Source: Dendrobium chrysotoxum (Eukaryota > Streptophyta > Magnoliopsida > Asparagales > Orchidaceae). From it: a stretch of 64,000 nt of DNA. Positions 22,501 to 34,891 of the stretch are shown piece after piece (the stretch's first letter is position 1; each line of letters starts with the position of its first letter). The translations under genes and the position numbers were made by a program. A model generated the notes under the pieces. The model saw nothing but the letters and a program-made list of their open reading frames with translations, searched no databases and had not been told where the DNA came from. The stretch covers positions 17,877,197-17,941,196 of the forward strand of contig CM034307.1 of assembly GCA_019925795.1 (NCBI GenBank), written 5' to 3'.

Positions 22501-24382
22501 ATTTAACCCAAAATCTGATGAAGGAGTGTTCTTAGGATATTCTAGTGTGGGGAAATCCTTTAGGGTGTTTAATAAGAGAACTTTGGTGGTGGAGGAGACT
22601 ACTCATATGGTATTTGATGAATCTGATCATAAGGAGTTTAGAGCTGAGGAAGAAGAGGAAGTAGGAGAGATTATCCAAGGAGTTGAACATACAAATCTGG
22701 AGAAAAGGGTAGAACCTCAAAATACTTTATCTAGAGATTGAAGATATTCTTTGAGTCATCCTAAAGAACTAATCTAAGAAGACCCTTCTAAAGGTGTTAG
22801 AACTAGGCATGGACTTAGGAAGGAAGTAAACCATTATGCCTTTATCTCAATGATTGAACCCACCAACATCAATCAAGCCCTTTCTGATGAATTTTGGATC
22901 TTAGCTATGCAAGAGGAATTGAACCAATTTATAAGGAATGATGTTTGAGAGTTAGTAGAAAGACCTAAGAATCAAAATATAGTGGGAACCAAATAGGTTT
23001 TTAAGAATAAGATGAATGATTTTGGTGTGGTGGTTAGGAATAAGGCAATATTGATGGCTAAGGGGTACAATAAAATAGAAGGTATTGATTTTGAGGAGAC
23101 CTTTACCCCTGTAGCTAGATTGAAAGCCATTAAAGTGCTACTAGTCTTTGTATGTTATAAGAGATTTAAGCTTTTTCAAATGGATGTCAAGAGTGCCTTT
23201 TTAAATGGGGTAATAAAAGAAGATGCCTTTGTAGAATAACCCCCAGGTTTTGAGAGTTTCTAATATTTTAATCATGTTTACAAATTAAAAAAGGCCTTAT
23301 ATGAATTGAAACAGGCACCCAGAGCTTAGTATGAGAGGCTTAGCACTTTCCTACTAGAAAGAGAGTTTGTTATGGGGAGTGTAGACACCACCCTTTTTCT
23401 GAGAAAACTAGAAGATGATTTACTCATTATCCAGATCTATGTTGATGATATACTTTTTGGATCTTCTTATAAAAACTTATGTGATGATTTTTCTAAAATA
23501 ATGAGTAAAGAGTTTGAGATGAGTATGATGGGAGAATTATCCTTCTTTCTGGGGTTTAACATAAGGCAAATGGATGATGAAACCTTTCTTAATCAATCAA
23601 AATACACTAAGGATATTTTAAAGAAATATGAAATAGATAAAGCCAAGCTAATCAACACTTTCATGAGCTCCACTATTCAGTTAGATAAGGATTCAAATGG
23701 AAAATCTATTGATCAGAAGAAGTACAGAGGAATAATTGGGTCACTGCTTTACCTGACTACTAGTCGACCTGGAATCATGTTTAGTATTTATCTTTGTGCT
23801 AGATTTTAAACTGATCCTAAGGAATCCCACCTGACTGTTGTTAAGAGAATCCTTAGATATCTCTTAGGGACCCAAAACTTAGGAATTTGGTATCCTAGGA
23901 ACAGCACTTCTTTTAAGATTATTGGATATTCTGATTCTAATTTTGCAGGATGTAGGGTGGATAGAAAGAACACTTCTGAAACTTGCTAATTCATAGGACA
24001 ATCTTTAGTCTCTTAGTCTAGTAGAAAACAAAATTCTATTGCACTTTCCACTGTTGAGGCTGAGTACATTACCTTAGAAAGTTGTGTGGCCCAAGTCCTT
24101 TGGTTGAAGCAACAAATCTTAGAATTAGAATTATCTATTGGCACAATCTCAATTCTATGTGATAATACTATTTGTATCTCTAAGAACCCTATCTAACATT
24201 CAAGAACCAAACACATTGATATAAGGCATCACTTTATTAGGGACCATGTTACAAAAGGGGACATTGAGCTACATCATGTAGAAACTAAAAATCAACTAAC
24301 TGACATCTTTACTAAATCACTGGCTTTTGACTCATTCAGTATTTTATGAGCCAAATTAGGTGTGATTGACATAAATATATGA
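19516..24382 (+). pseudogene. Copia gag-pol polyprotein remnant (Gag, protease, integrase, RT, RNase H)
   Basis: Gag starts at ATG 19516 (PFDFWKTRMSTFYNQ) and shifts frame near 19640. An Asp-Thr repeat (about 20226-20250) precedes a zinc knuckle, CFE*MKLGHIKADCP, whose second Cys codon is now TGA. A heptad-rich coiled coil follows at 20632-21039, then a second knuckle CFSCGMLGYISHTC (21160-21201) with its His replaced by Tyr. Protease active site: YLDSGCSRHM (21374 on). Integrase: the zinc-binding end near 21760-21900, then LVEVARAMLTEYSLSKYF and LNKTPYEIIKGRTPNLSH. RT: FEETFTPVARLKAIK, FQMDVKSAFLNG, YVDDILFG (23438 on). RNase H: LSTVEAEYITLES, ending KLGVIDI at about 24380. Many TAG, TAA and TGA codons interrupt it. 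Confidence 0.85.
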
Positions 24383-25921
24383 ATCTGATGATTACTGATT
24401 TCTGAAGTTTCTATTTTTTAGTTTTTTTCCTGTGCTTTTATTTGATTTGATTATCTATTTCCTATTTGTTTTTATTCTCTGTTGATTTTTTTTTGTTGCT
24501 GTTATTTTTTTTATTTAAGTATTTATTTTGATATAATTTCCTACTTGTTCTTGATTTACTACTTTTCTTCTGAATCAGATCACTACTCACTACTGCTGAT
24601 AAAATAGATTTTTGACTAAGAGTTTTGCCTTATTTTTGTTTGAAAGTGTACAAGTAGCGATTGACTCCTCTAAATCTGTTAAAGGAAAGAAATATTGATG
24701 ATTTTTTCTCTTCCTCAAACTCCTTTAATGGTGTATTATTTCTTTTGGATAAAAATTTTCCTTAAAATTAAAAAGTTAGTTTTTGAAATAGAAATCTATT
24801 TTATCTTCCTATAGTAATTTACCTTATATGAATAGTATTTTCAAAGCTTTGAATCATTATTATATTTTTTTTTAATCAAGTGATTGTACTTATTATATGG
24901 AGTATTATTTTATTCTGTGAATTACTCCTCCTTATTATAGAGAGTGAGTTTTGCCTTCTCTTATATCTGAAGGATAATTTCATAGCTAAGATTCTTTAAC
25001 GATTATGAAAGGAAGCAAGCTTACAAAACAAAACACAAAATGGGCCAAAAATGAAAAGATGCGCAATAACGCCAAAAATTAGAAAGATACACAAAGTGAA
25101 TCAAAAAAATCAAAAGATGCGTAAATTGAGCCAAATAAATTGTAAAAGATGCACAAAATGAGCCCACTAAGAAATAAGCTTTCTTCTCTTTCAAATCTTT
25201 AAATGTCTTAGAAAAATCCATGCGCCACTTCATACTTTCAAAAGCTTGAGATTGAAGATCATGATTTCAAATTCCTTACTTTGTAATACTATTTTATGAG
25301 ATATTTTTTCTGGAACGAGGCTTGAAAGGATCTCTTTTCAAATCTAATTTCTTTTTTTCTGAATTAAACTTTTGTTTCAAAGGAATTTTAACCTGTAAGG
25401 TGTCCAAGATAGGAGTTACAAAAGTTAAATTTTCAACTTTTTCTGGATTTCAGCGTTATTGATTTTCTTCTTATTGGCTTTTGAATTAAAAATTAAGGAA
25501 AATTATGATTTAATGGAGCTAATCGATTAAAAAAAACTCTGATGTTTTCTCGTCCTTTCTTATTTTTCTTTGGTTTTGTCATAATTTTTTTTGTGATGTT
25601 TGGGCTTCCTGATCATTCCTCTCCATTCTTCATTTTCTTTCATTGTTGGTCACATCATCCTAGAGGATCCCCCTTTTTTACTAGTTACTTTGCTTTTGTT
25701 GATATTTTATTTTGTTTTTATACTATTTTTTTCTTCTGTATTTATATTGTATTTTCCCTTTTTGAGATGTCAAAAGGGGGAGTAGTTTATGCTATGGGTC
25801 ATTGTAAATATTCAGTTCAGTATTTTGAATTATTAATGTTCAATTGTTCTATGTTTTAAATCATAAATGTTCACCATGTTTGTTTACTGAATTTGGAACT
25901 ACTAATAAATGTTTTCCATCA
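24383..25921 (+). other. Copia 3' region between pol and the polypurine tract
   Basis: About 1.5 kb of T-rich sequence, the position where SIRE-like elements sometimes carry an envelope-like ORF. The longest frame (25542-25859, 105 codons) is Phe/Ile-rich and looks like a by-product of poly-T composition. An internal purine run, 'aaaagggggag' at about 25769-25780, mimics the terminal polypurine tract. Confidence 0.55.
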
Positions 25922-25923
25922 TA

Positions 25924-25936
25924 AAAAAGGGGGAGA
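25924..25936 (+). promoter_or_regulatory. Polypurine tract of the Copia element
   Basis: AAAAAAGGGGGAGA-like run directly before the 3' LTR, which starts TCTTACGAAT where the 5' LTR has TGTTGCGAAT. It primes plus-strand DNA in LTR elements. Confidence 0.8.
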
Positions 25937-25937
25937 T

Positions 25938-27657
25938 TCTTACGAATATAGATTAAAGGACTATGATTTTAATGATAGAAAACCTTTTCATTTTTGGTTG
26001 AGTGTCTAACCTTTTAGGTTCATAGGATCAATTGCAAATTCAAGCTAGCTCAAGATCGAGTCAGTCTGTTTGTGTTTTAGGTTCAATATACTTTTTCATT
26101 TTTTTGAGTTAAGTACAATGTAATGGATCCTCAAGCTAAGTAACCTTACACACACATACAGGGGGAGAGTTAAAAAAAAATTATTTAAATTATTTTTTTT
26201 TAATCGTACTGTATGATCTGTCATTTAAACACATACTTAACAGCTAATTCTGGATGTTTAGTTTTATAAACTATTTGTACTATATGATTCATATCGTACT
26301 GTACAATTTATTTCAACATGAAAACCCTAGCTGCCAGGAAAGTTTTGCTAAATTTTGAAATTTGATTTTTTGGACTAATCGTACTGTACGATTACAATAG
26401 TACTGTACAAACATTTTAAATCTTTCCAAAATTATCCCCTATAATTAGGCAATTAAATTATGGTTTCTTAATTACACTTGATCATACTGTACGATGTTAA
26501 TCATACTATATGATGAATAGAGATGATTTTGGGTCATCCCATATATCATACTAGATGAAACCATGAATTTTTATACTGATCGTCCCAGACGATATTTACA
26601 TCATACAGGATGATGATCTGAAATGAACTAATCATATTGTATGAATCTTATAGTACGGGATGATGAATAGAGATGAATTTCGTTCATCCCATTGATCATC
26701 CCATACGAATAGTTAAAAATAAAATGATCATCCAGTATGATTTATGGATCGTACTGTATGATGTTTGTAAAATTTGTGAATTATTCGTTTGTATTCGTAC
26801 TAGACGAAACTATTTTTGAATTGATCGTACTATATGATATTGGATTGTACAATACGAATAGAATCATCAAATTAAAATTTATGGTAATTTTTGAGACCTC
26901 CTACTTAAGATCTCTTTTGTTCAACTGTTAAGATCTTTTGCCAATGTCCTTTCCTGTGAGAGACTTGAGAAGGATAGAGAGAGAGAGCTTGGGAGAAAGA
27001 GAGAGGATCTTGTGAGGTGGAGTTTGTGAGGTGTTCATAAAGGTTGCTCCAAGCAAGGATCTGAGTCGTCATCTCCAGTCATCGTCTGTTATCCTTGGTG
27101 TCTCTGTGGAAGGATCGTCTGCAAGAAGATCAAGGTTCTCTGCCTGCTTCAGGAGGAAGCAAAAGGAGTCTAGCTTCTCTGCCTTCTTCAGGAGGAAGCG
27201 AAAGGAGTCCAGGTTCTCTGCTTGCTTCAGGAGGAAGCGAAAGGAGTTTGGGTTCTCTGCCTCACCGGGTTGGTGGAAAGGAGTTTTTGTACAGGCTTCT
27301 CTACCTTGCTATGGGAGCAGAAGGAGAGTCACTTAGTGTTAGTGCAATACCCGTAAGGGGAGGTGTCGGGGAGTGGACGTAGGTTATGTTGACCGAACCA
27401 CTATAAAATATGGTGTGTTCTTTCTGATTATTTTTTGCATTTATTTTTCTATTTATGATCATGTGATTGTGATTATTATTCTATTGTTGTTAAACATCTG
27501 CACATCATCGCAAAATTGTAAACATTTTAATACATTCAAAAAGATTTTTCAAAATTGTTGCTTTAATCAAGAATTTTTTAAAATAACCAATTCACCCCAC
27601 CTCTTGGTTAGCCTCGGGACTAGTTCACAAGGGCTTAACATCCCTAACGAACTTTCA
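25938..27657 (+). repeat. 3' LTR of the SIRE-like Copia element
   Basis: Colinear with 17738-19457 over its whole length, with many substitutions and short indels by eye. This implies an old insertion. The terminal TG has become TC. It contains the palindrome array (26205-26840) and the 39-bp repeat (27133-27250), and ends ...AACTTTCA. Confidence 0.85.
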
Positions 27658-27662
27658 CCTTG

Positions 27663-27969
27663 CTGTGGGAACAAAAGGAGAGTAACTTTTATTTAGTGCA
27701 ATACTTGGAGAGGGAGTCTCCAAGGAGTGGACGTAGTTCAAGTTGACCGAATCACTATAAATATGGTGTGTTCTTTATAATTATTTGATCTATATTTGAA
27801 AACTCTAATTTTGGTATCTGCTTCCACACAAGTTGTTTAGTTTTAAAATATTAAAAAAGATTTTAATTTCTCATTTTGTTAAAGAAATTTTTAAATAACA
27901 AATTCACTCTCCCTCCTGGTTAGCCTCGGGACTAGTTCTTTAGGGTTTAACCACCCTCACAAACTTTGA
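27663..27969 (+). mobile_element. Older Copia LTR, right part
   Basis: It resumes at CTGTGGGAACAAAAGGAGAG, matching the corresponding part of the complete LTRs (about 19108 onward). It carries the 'gagtggacgtag' and 'actataaatatggtgtgttc' landmarks and ends just before a primer site. With 16859-17737 it makes one LTR split by the younger element. Confidence 0.75.
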
Positions 27970-27971
27970 AG

Positions 27972-27984
27972 TGGTATCAGAGCG
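27972..27984 (+). promoter_or_regulatory. Primer binding site of the older Copia element
   Basis: TGGTATCAGAGCG, identical to the site at 19460. Confidence 0.85.
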
Positions 27985-28027
27985 AGACTCATAAAATCAA
28001 GTTTAGAAAACTTTCAAATTTAGATCC

Positions 28028-28360
28028 ATGGCTAATTTTGGTAATTGTAACACTGCGAAATGCTATTCAATTACTTGACCACCTCTTTTTGTTCATATAC
28101 CATTTGATTTTTGGAAAACTCGCATATCCACCTTTTTATAATCAATTGATTATCGCATGAGGATGCTTGTTAGGGAAGGTTATTTTGCACCTTATAGACT
28201 TGTAAACTATGTTAAAACTAAAATTTCTTTTGCTGAGTGGACAACTGATGATAGAGATATAGTTCAACTATAAGTTAAATGTTTGAACTACTTTTTCTAT
28301 GCCTTAAAATCAGAAGATTATATGTGTGTCTCCACCTGTTCGACTAGTAAGGAAATAATG
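28028..28360 (+). pseudogene. Gag N-terminus of the older Copia element, truncated
   Basis: Starts ATG GCT AAT TTT GG (MANFGN, compare MVNFGN in the younger copy). It keeps PFDFWKTRISTF, MLVREGY, FAEWTTDDRDIVQL and CLNYFFYALKSEDYM with interspersed stops. Similarity to the younger Gag stops near 28360, where a minus-strand LINE begins. The rest of this element is not in the window. Confidence 0.7.
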
Positions 28361-28374
28361 TACAATACATGTTG

Positions 28375-30177
28375 GAAATAAACGGATTAGTACAAGCTAA
28401 CCTCTCCAACTCAGATTTGCATTCCTCAAAAGAGAAGAACACTGGTACTAGAAATCCCCATGCATTCAGAACCTCATCACTTGAAGAATCTTCACACAAT
28501 TAGCTGCAATATGATTAGAATTTTTAATGGCAAGATAACCACTAGGACATAAGTTATTATCAAATAACCTTCTATGCAATAGATATTCACTCGACGGAAT
28601 AGCATTGTTACAAAAATTCCAAAAAAATAACTCCACTCGAGAATTATGCTTCAATCTCCTCACCCACTTACAATAATCATCCTCCTTATCATCTTCAACC
28701 AACGCCTCTAAAGCCATCATAGCAATTGTTTTACCCAAAAATTTGGAAGTAAGCTCTATCAGATCCTGTACAAGCACTAGAAAAATCTGAGTTTGAACAA
28801 TCAAATCAACTAGATCTTTACCAAATTGCTACTTCAACCTCTCAATATTACATCCCCTAGCCAAAATAAACCTATCCAGGAAAACTGCACTGTATTCAAA
28901 TTCAAAAATAAAAGTGGGCCACCTATCCAAACTTTTATCAAGAATTTAAACATCCCTTAGGACATTAATAGAAGAATCAGAAGAAACTCTCCACCTCATA
29001 ATATTCCAAAGATATTTTGCTCCATCCAGAATTATTTTTTAAGTAAGTGAAGTAAACCTCTTCGACTCCATGTTTCACAAATTTTCACCATACTTAGCAA
29101 TCAAGTTTCTATTCATAAGGGAACCAGGATTTATAATGAGATTCCAAGCAAATCTAGCCCTCAACGAACCTATCTTGGCTGTAGCTGAATAAAGACTATG
29201 ACCTTCCTTCTCCTTTGATCTACATAAAGACTCCCATGCAACATAATGAAGTCCATGATCACCATTATACTTGTTTTAAATAAAGTTTCTGCACATTTTT
29301 TCAAACTCTTTCAATATGCCCTTAGGAACCAATGAGTGAGTTGAAAGAAATAATGGAAGAGTAAGAAATATTGTTTTAACCAGAACCATCTTGCTAGCTA
29401 AGGAAATAGACCTATTTCTCCAAACATTCAATCTATTTAAAGCTTTCTCCATCAAATGTTGAAAATCTATCTTCACAAGCCTTCTCAAAGACATCTTCAC
29501 TCCAAGATAGTCCAACTCCTTCGCAACTTTGAAACCCAACATTTTTTAGAGATATTTCCTTCTACTTCTATTGATAGATTTACCAAAAAGAATGGAAGAT
29601 TTCTATGTATTAATTCTTTGACCTGACCAATTGCAATAGTCCATTAAAATCTTCCTCACCTTCTTCACATTTTTAGTATTAGCATCCGAAAATAATAAGT
29701 TATCATCTGCATACAACAAATGTGAAACTCTCTGTGCATGTGAAGAGATTTTAATCCAAGGTTTTACCTTTTTGAGTAAATGCATTTAAAAGAAGTTGAG
29801 AGAAAATAATAAATAAAATGGGAGATAAAGGATGCCCTTGCCTAAAACCACTTCTCTCCTCTATCCACTTGGAATTGCTTTGATTGATCATAGTTGAGAA
29901 CTTAGCATCCACTACACATTCCATTAATAGATTTGCAATTTTTTTCAAAAATCCAAAGTAATCTAATACTTGTTTTAAAGTAGACCAACACATACTATCA
30001 TATGCTTGCTCCATATTAACCTTGATAGCCAAAAACCTTTATTAGCTTTAAAAAGTTCTTCAATTTGGCTTTACTCAAAAAAAAATCAAGCTTTCATCAT
30101 TATCCTACATTTTTTATTCAGAATTCTAAACTGCATCTCCCTTCGATGGTTTATTCTAGGCATTAGCTACAATGGAA
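28375..30177 (-). pseudogene. Minus-strand L1-type LINE ORF2 remnant (left contig copy)
   Basis: Related to the LINE at 7287-13627. Minus-strand frames give RT (AIKVNMEQAYDSMCW at about 30032; GFRQGHPLSPILF; HLLYADDNLLFS at about 29700), the post-RT region (LGVKMSLRRLVKIDFQHLM; THSLVPKGILKEFEKMC) and zf-RVT (LKHNSRVELFFWNFCNNAIP, 28466-28804). It is cut by the N gap at 30177; the same DNA continues at 37330-39455. Confidence 0.8.
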
Positions 30178-30677
30178 NNNNNNNNNNNNNNNNNNNNNNN
30201 NNNNNNNNNNNNNNNNNNNNNNNNNNNNNNNNNNNNNNNNNNNNNNNNNNNNNNNNNNNNNNNNNNNNNNNNNNNNNNNNNNNNNNNNNNNNNNNNNNNN
30301 NNNNNNNNNNNNNNNNNNNNNNNNNNNNNNNNNNNNNNNNNNNNNNNNNNNNNNNNNNNNNNNNNNNNNNNNNNNNNNNNNNNNNNNNNNNNNNNNNNNN
30401 NNNNNNNNNNNNNNNNNNNNNNNNNNNNNNNNNNNNNNNNNNNNNNNNNNNNNNNNNNNNNNNNNNNNNNNNNNNNNNNNNNNNNNNNNNNNNNNNNNNN
30501 NNNNNNNNNNNNNNNNNNNNNNNNNNNNNNNNNNNNNNNNNNNNNNNNNNNNNNNNNNNNNNNNNNNNNNNNNNNNNNNNNNNNNNNNNNNNNNNNNNNN
30601 NNNNNNNNNNNNNNNNNNNNNNNNNNNNNNNNNNNNNNNNNNNNNNNNNNNNNNNNNNNNNNNNNNNNNNNNNNNNN
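30178..30677. other. Assembly gap of exactly 500 N
   Basis: A round-number run of N, typical of a scaffold gap of unknown size. The sequence left of it ends inside a region that is found again, complete, at 39128. Confidence 0.98.
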
Positions 30678-33340
30678 AATGTGTTGCTTTATTTTGCTTA
30701 AAAACTACTGCTGATGAGTCTTGGTTGGGGAACAGGAGATTATGTTATACCAGTATGGATAACCTTGGAAGTGTCACCTAAAAAGACTTAGTTAGTGGTT
30801 TTCCTAAGCTTAAGTTCACTAATGACCACCTATGTGATGCCTATCAATTAGGAAAGCAAGTCCAATCCTCTTTCTACTCCATTAAAGACATCAGCACCTC
30901 TAGACCTTTAAAAGTCCTTCACATGAATCGTTTTGGACCCATTAATACTACCAGCTTATGGAAAAAGTCTATGGATTTGTGATTAATGATGACTACTCAG
31001 GTTCACTCGGACTAAATTTCTATCACACAAAACTAAGTCATTTGATGAATTTAAATCTTTCTCAACTTGTATTCAGAAGAAGTTAGGTTATGAGATCTTG
31101 ACTATTCATAGTTATCACGGTGGAGAGTTTAAAAATGTGAGATTTTGAATATTCTGTGAGGAGAAAGGGATTAGCCATAACTTTTCAACTCCTAGGATCC
31201 CTCAGCAGAGCAGGGTAGCTGAATGAAAGAACAGAACCTTGGTGGAAGTTGCTAGAGCCATGCTTACTGAGTATTCACTTTCAAAATACTTTTTGTCAGA
31301 AGTGGTGAACACAGCCTGTTATGTGTTGAAAATGGTGAATGTTAGATCCAAATTGAATAAGACACCCTATGAGATCATTAAGGGTAGAACTCCAAACCTA
31401 TCCCACCTCATATCATTGGCTGTAAGGTCTTCATTCAAAATAATGGAAAATCATCCTTAGGAAAATTTAACCCAAAATCTGATGAAGGAGTGTTCTTAGG
31501 ATATTCTAGTGTGGGGAAATCCTTTAGGGTGTTTAATAAGAGAACTTTGGTGGTGGAGGAGACTACTCATATGGTATTTGATGAATCTGATCATAAGGAG
31601 TTTAGAGCTGAGGAAGAAGAGGAAGTAGGAGAGATTATCCAAGGAGTTGAACATACAAATCTGGAGAAAAGGGTAGAACCTCAAAATACTTTATCTAGAG
31701 ATTGAAGATATTCTTTGAGTCATCCTAAAGAACTAATCTAAGAAGACCCTTCTAAAGGTGTTAAAACTAGGCATGGACTTAGGAAGGAAGTAAACCATTA
31801 TGCCTTTATCTCAATGATTGAACCCACCAACATCAATCAAGCCCTTTCTGATGAATTTTGGATCTTAGCTATGCAAGAGGAATTGAACCAATTTATAAGG
31901 AATGATGTTTGAGAGTTAGTAGAAAGACCTAAGAATCAAAATATAGTGGGAACCAAATAGGTTTTTAAGAATAAGATGAATGATTTTGGTGTGGTGGTTA
32001 GGAATAAGGCAATATTGATGGCTAAGGGTACAATAAAATAGAAGGTATTGATTTGAGGAGACCTTTACCCCTGTAGCTAGATTGAAAGCCATTAAAGTGC
32101 TACTAGTCTTTGTATGTTATAAGAGATTTAAGCTTTTTCAAATGGATGTCAAGAGTGCCTTTTAAATGGGTAATAAAGAAGATGCCTTTGTAGAATAACC
32201 CCCAGGTTTTGAGAGTTTCTAATATTTTAATCATGTTTACAAATTAAAAAAGGCCTTATATGAATTGAAACAGGCACCCAGAGCTTAGTATGAGAGGCTT
32301 AGCACTTTCCTACTAGAAAGAGAGTTTGTTATGGGGAGTGTAGACACCACCCTTTTTCTGAGAAAACTAGAAGATGATTTACTCATTATCCAGATCTATG
32401 TTGATGATATACTTTTTGGATCTTCTTATAAAAACTTATGTGATGATTTTTCTAAATAATGAGTAAAGAGTTTGAGATGAGTATGATGGGAGAATTATCC
32501 TTCTTTCTGGGGTTTAACATAAGGCAAATGGATGATGAAACCTTTCTTAATCAATCAAAATACACTAAGGATATTTAAAGAAATATGAAATAGATAAAGC
32601 CAAGCTAATCAACACTTTCATGAGCTCCACTATTCAGTTAGATAAGGATTCAAATGGAAAATCTATTGATCAGAAGAAGTACAGAGGAATAATTGGGTCA
32701 CTGCTTTACCTGACTACTAGTCGACCTGGAATCATGTTTAGTATTTATCTTTGTGCTAGATTTTAAACTGATCCTAAGGAATCCCACCTGACTGTTGTTA
32801 AGAGAATCCTTAGATATCTCTTAGGGACCCAAAACTTAGGAATTTGGTATCCTAGGAACAGCACTTCTTTTAAGATTATTGGATATTCTGATTCTAATTT
32901 TGCAGGATGTAGGGTGGATAGAAAGAACACTTCTGAAACTTGCTAATTCATAGGACAATCTTTAGTCTCTTAGTCTAGTAGAAAACAAAATTCTATTGCA
33001 CTTTCCACTGTTGAGGCTGAGTACATTACCTTAGAAAGTTGTGTGGCCCAAGTCCTTTGGTTGAAGCAACAAATCTTAGAATTAGAATTATCTATTGGCA
33101 CAATCTCAATTCTATGTGATAATACTATTTGTATCTCTAAGAACCCTATCTAACATTCAAGAACCAAACACATTGATATAAGGCATCACTTTATTAGGAC
33201 CATGTTACAAAAGGGGACATTGAGCTACATCATGTAGAAACTAAAAATCAACTAACTGACATCTTTACTAAATCACTGGCTTTTGACTCATTCAGTATTT
33301 TATGAGCCAAATTAGGTGTGATTGACATAAATATATGAAT
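30678..33340 (+). pseudogene. Copia pol remnant, duplicated copy (integrase, RT, RNase H)
   Basis: Same as 21714-24382: integrase fragment LVEVARAMLTEYSLSK at 31239-31460, RT box YVDDILFG near 32400, RNase H STVEAEYI near 33010. Extra one-base losses break the RT frames that are longer in the left copy. Here the integrase motif reads YHGGEF where the left copy has YHDGEF; the family normally has HGGEF. Confidence 0.8.
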
Positions 33341-34891
33341 CTGATGATTACTGATTTCTGAAGTTTCTATTTTTTAGTTTTTTTCCTGTGCTTTTATTTG
33401 ATTTGATTATCTATTTCCTATTTGTTTTTATTCTCTGTTGATTTTTTTTTGTTGCTGTTATTTTTTTTATTTAAGTATTTATTTTGATATAATTTCCTAC
33501 TTGTTCTTGATTTACTACTTTTCTTCTGAATCAGATCACTACTCAACTACTGCTGATAAATAGATTTTGACTAAGAGTTTTGCCTTATTTTTGTTTGAAA
33601 GTGTACAAGTAGCGATTGACTCCTCTAAATCTGTTAAAGGAAAGAAATATTGATGATTTTTTCTCTTCCTCAAACTCCTTTAATGGTGTATTATTTCTTT
33701 TGGATAAAAATTTTCCTTAAAATTAAAAAGTTAGTTTTTGAAATAGAAATCTATTTTATCTTCCTATAGTAATTTACCTTATATGAATAGTATTTTCAAG
33801 CTTTGAATCATTATTATATTTTTTTTTAATCAAGTGATTGTACTTATTATATGGAGTATTATTTTATTCTGTGAATTACTCCTCCTTATTATAGAGAGTG
33901 AGTTTTGCCTTCTCTTATATCTGAAGGATAATTTCATAGCTAAGATTCTTTAACGATTATGAAAGGAAGCAAGCTTACAAAACAAAACACAAAATGGGCC
34001 AAAAATGAAAAGATGCGCAATAACGCCAAAAATTAGAAAGATACACAAAGTGAATCAAAAAAATCAAAAGATGCGTAAATTGAGCCAAATAAATTGTAAA
34101 AGATGCACAAAATGAGCCCACTAAGAAATAAGCTTTCTTCTCTTTCAAATCTTTAAATGTCTTAGAAAAATCCATGCGCCACTTCATACTTTCAAAAGCT
34201 TGAGATTGAAGATCATGATTTCAAATTCCTTACTTTGTAATACTATTTTATGAGATATTTTTTCTGGAACGAGGCTTGAAAGGATCTCTTTTCAAATCTA
34301 ATTTCTTTTTTCTGAATTAAACTTTTGTTTCAAAGGAATTTTAACCTGTAAGGTGTCCAAGATAGGAGTTACAAAAGTTAAATTTTCAACTTTTTCTGGA
34401 TTTCAGCGTTATTGATTTTCTTCTTATTGGCTTTTGAATTAAAAATTAAGGAAAATTATGATTTAATGGAGCTAATCGATTAAAAAAAACTCTGATGTTT
34501 TCTCGTCCTTTCTTATTTTTCTTTGGTTTTGTCATAATTTTTTTTGTGATGTTTGGGCTTCCTGATCATTCCTCTCCATTCTTCATTTTCTTTCATTGTT
34601 GGTCACATCATCCTAGAGGATCCCCCTTTTTTACTAGTTACTTTGCTTTTGTTGATATTTTTATTTTGTTTTTATACTATTTTTTTCTTCTGTATTTATA
34701 TTGTATTTTCCCTTTTTGAGATGTCAAAAGGGGGAGTAGTTTATGCTATGGGTCATTGTAAATATTCAGTTCAGTATTTTGAATTATTAATGTTCAATTG
34801 TTCTATGTTTTAAATCATAAATGTTCACCATGTTTGTTTACTGAATTTGGAACTACTAATAAATGTTTTCCATCATAAAAAAGGGGGAGAT

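Larger units (their letters stand above)
17738..27657 (+). mobile_element. SIRE-like Ty1/Copia retrotransposon, about 9.9 kb, complete layout but inactive
   Basis: Order: 5' LTR 17738-19457, primer site 19460-19472, gag with coiled coil and zinc knuckles, protease, integrase, RT, RNase H, a 1.5-kb non-pol 3' region, polypurine tract, 3' LTR 25938-27657. Both LTRs measure 1720 bp by eye-set borders. The order protease-integrase-RT-RNase H defines Copia. The long Gag with a coiled-coil tail and the extended 3' region resemble the SIRE/Maximus lineage (inference). It sits inside an older LTR of its own family. The bases flanking it are CTGTG on the left and CCTTG on the right (CTGTG recurs five bases further), so the target duplication is eroded or uncertain. 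Confidence 0.85.

Noticed and set aside
25542..25859. Phe/Ile-rich frame as a possible envelope-like gene of the SIRE-like element
   Set aside because: Poly-T composition alone gives such a frame. No signal peptide plus coiled-coil plus transmembrane layout is visible, and it breaks differently in the duplicate copy.
30006..30714. Frames running through the N gap
   Set aside because: Unknown bases are not coding evidence.
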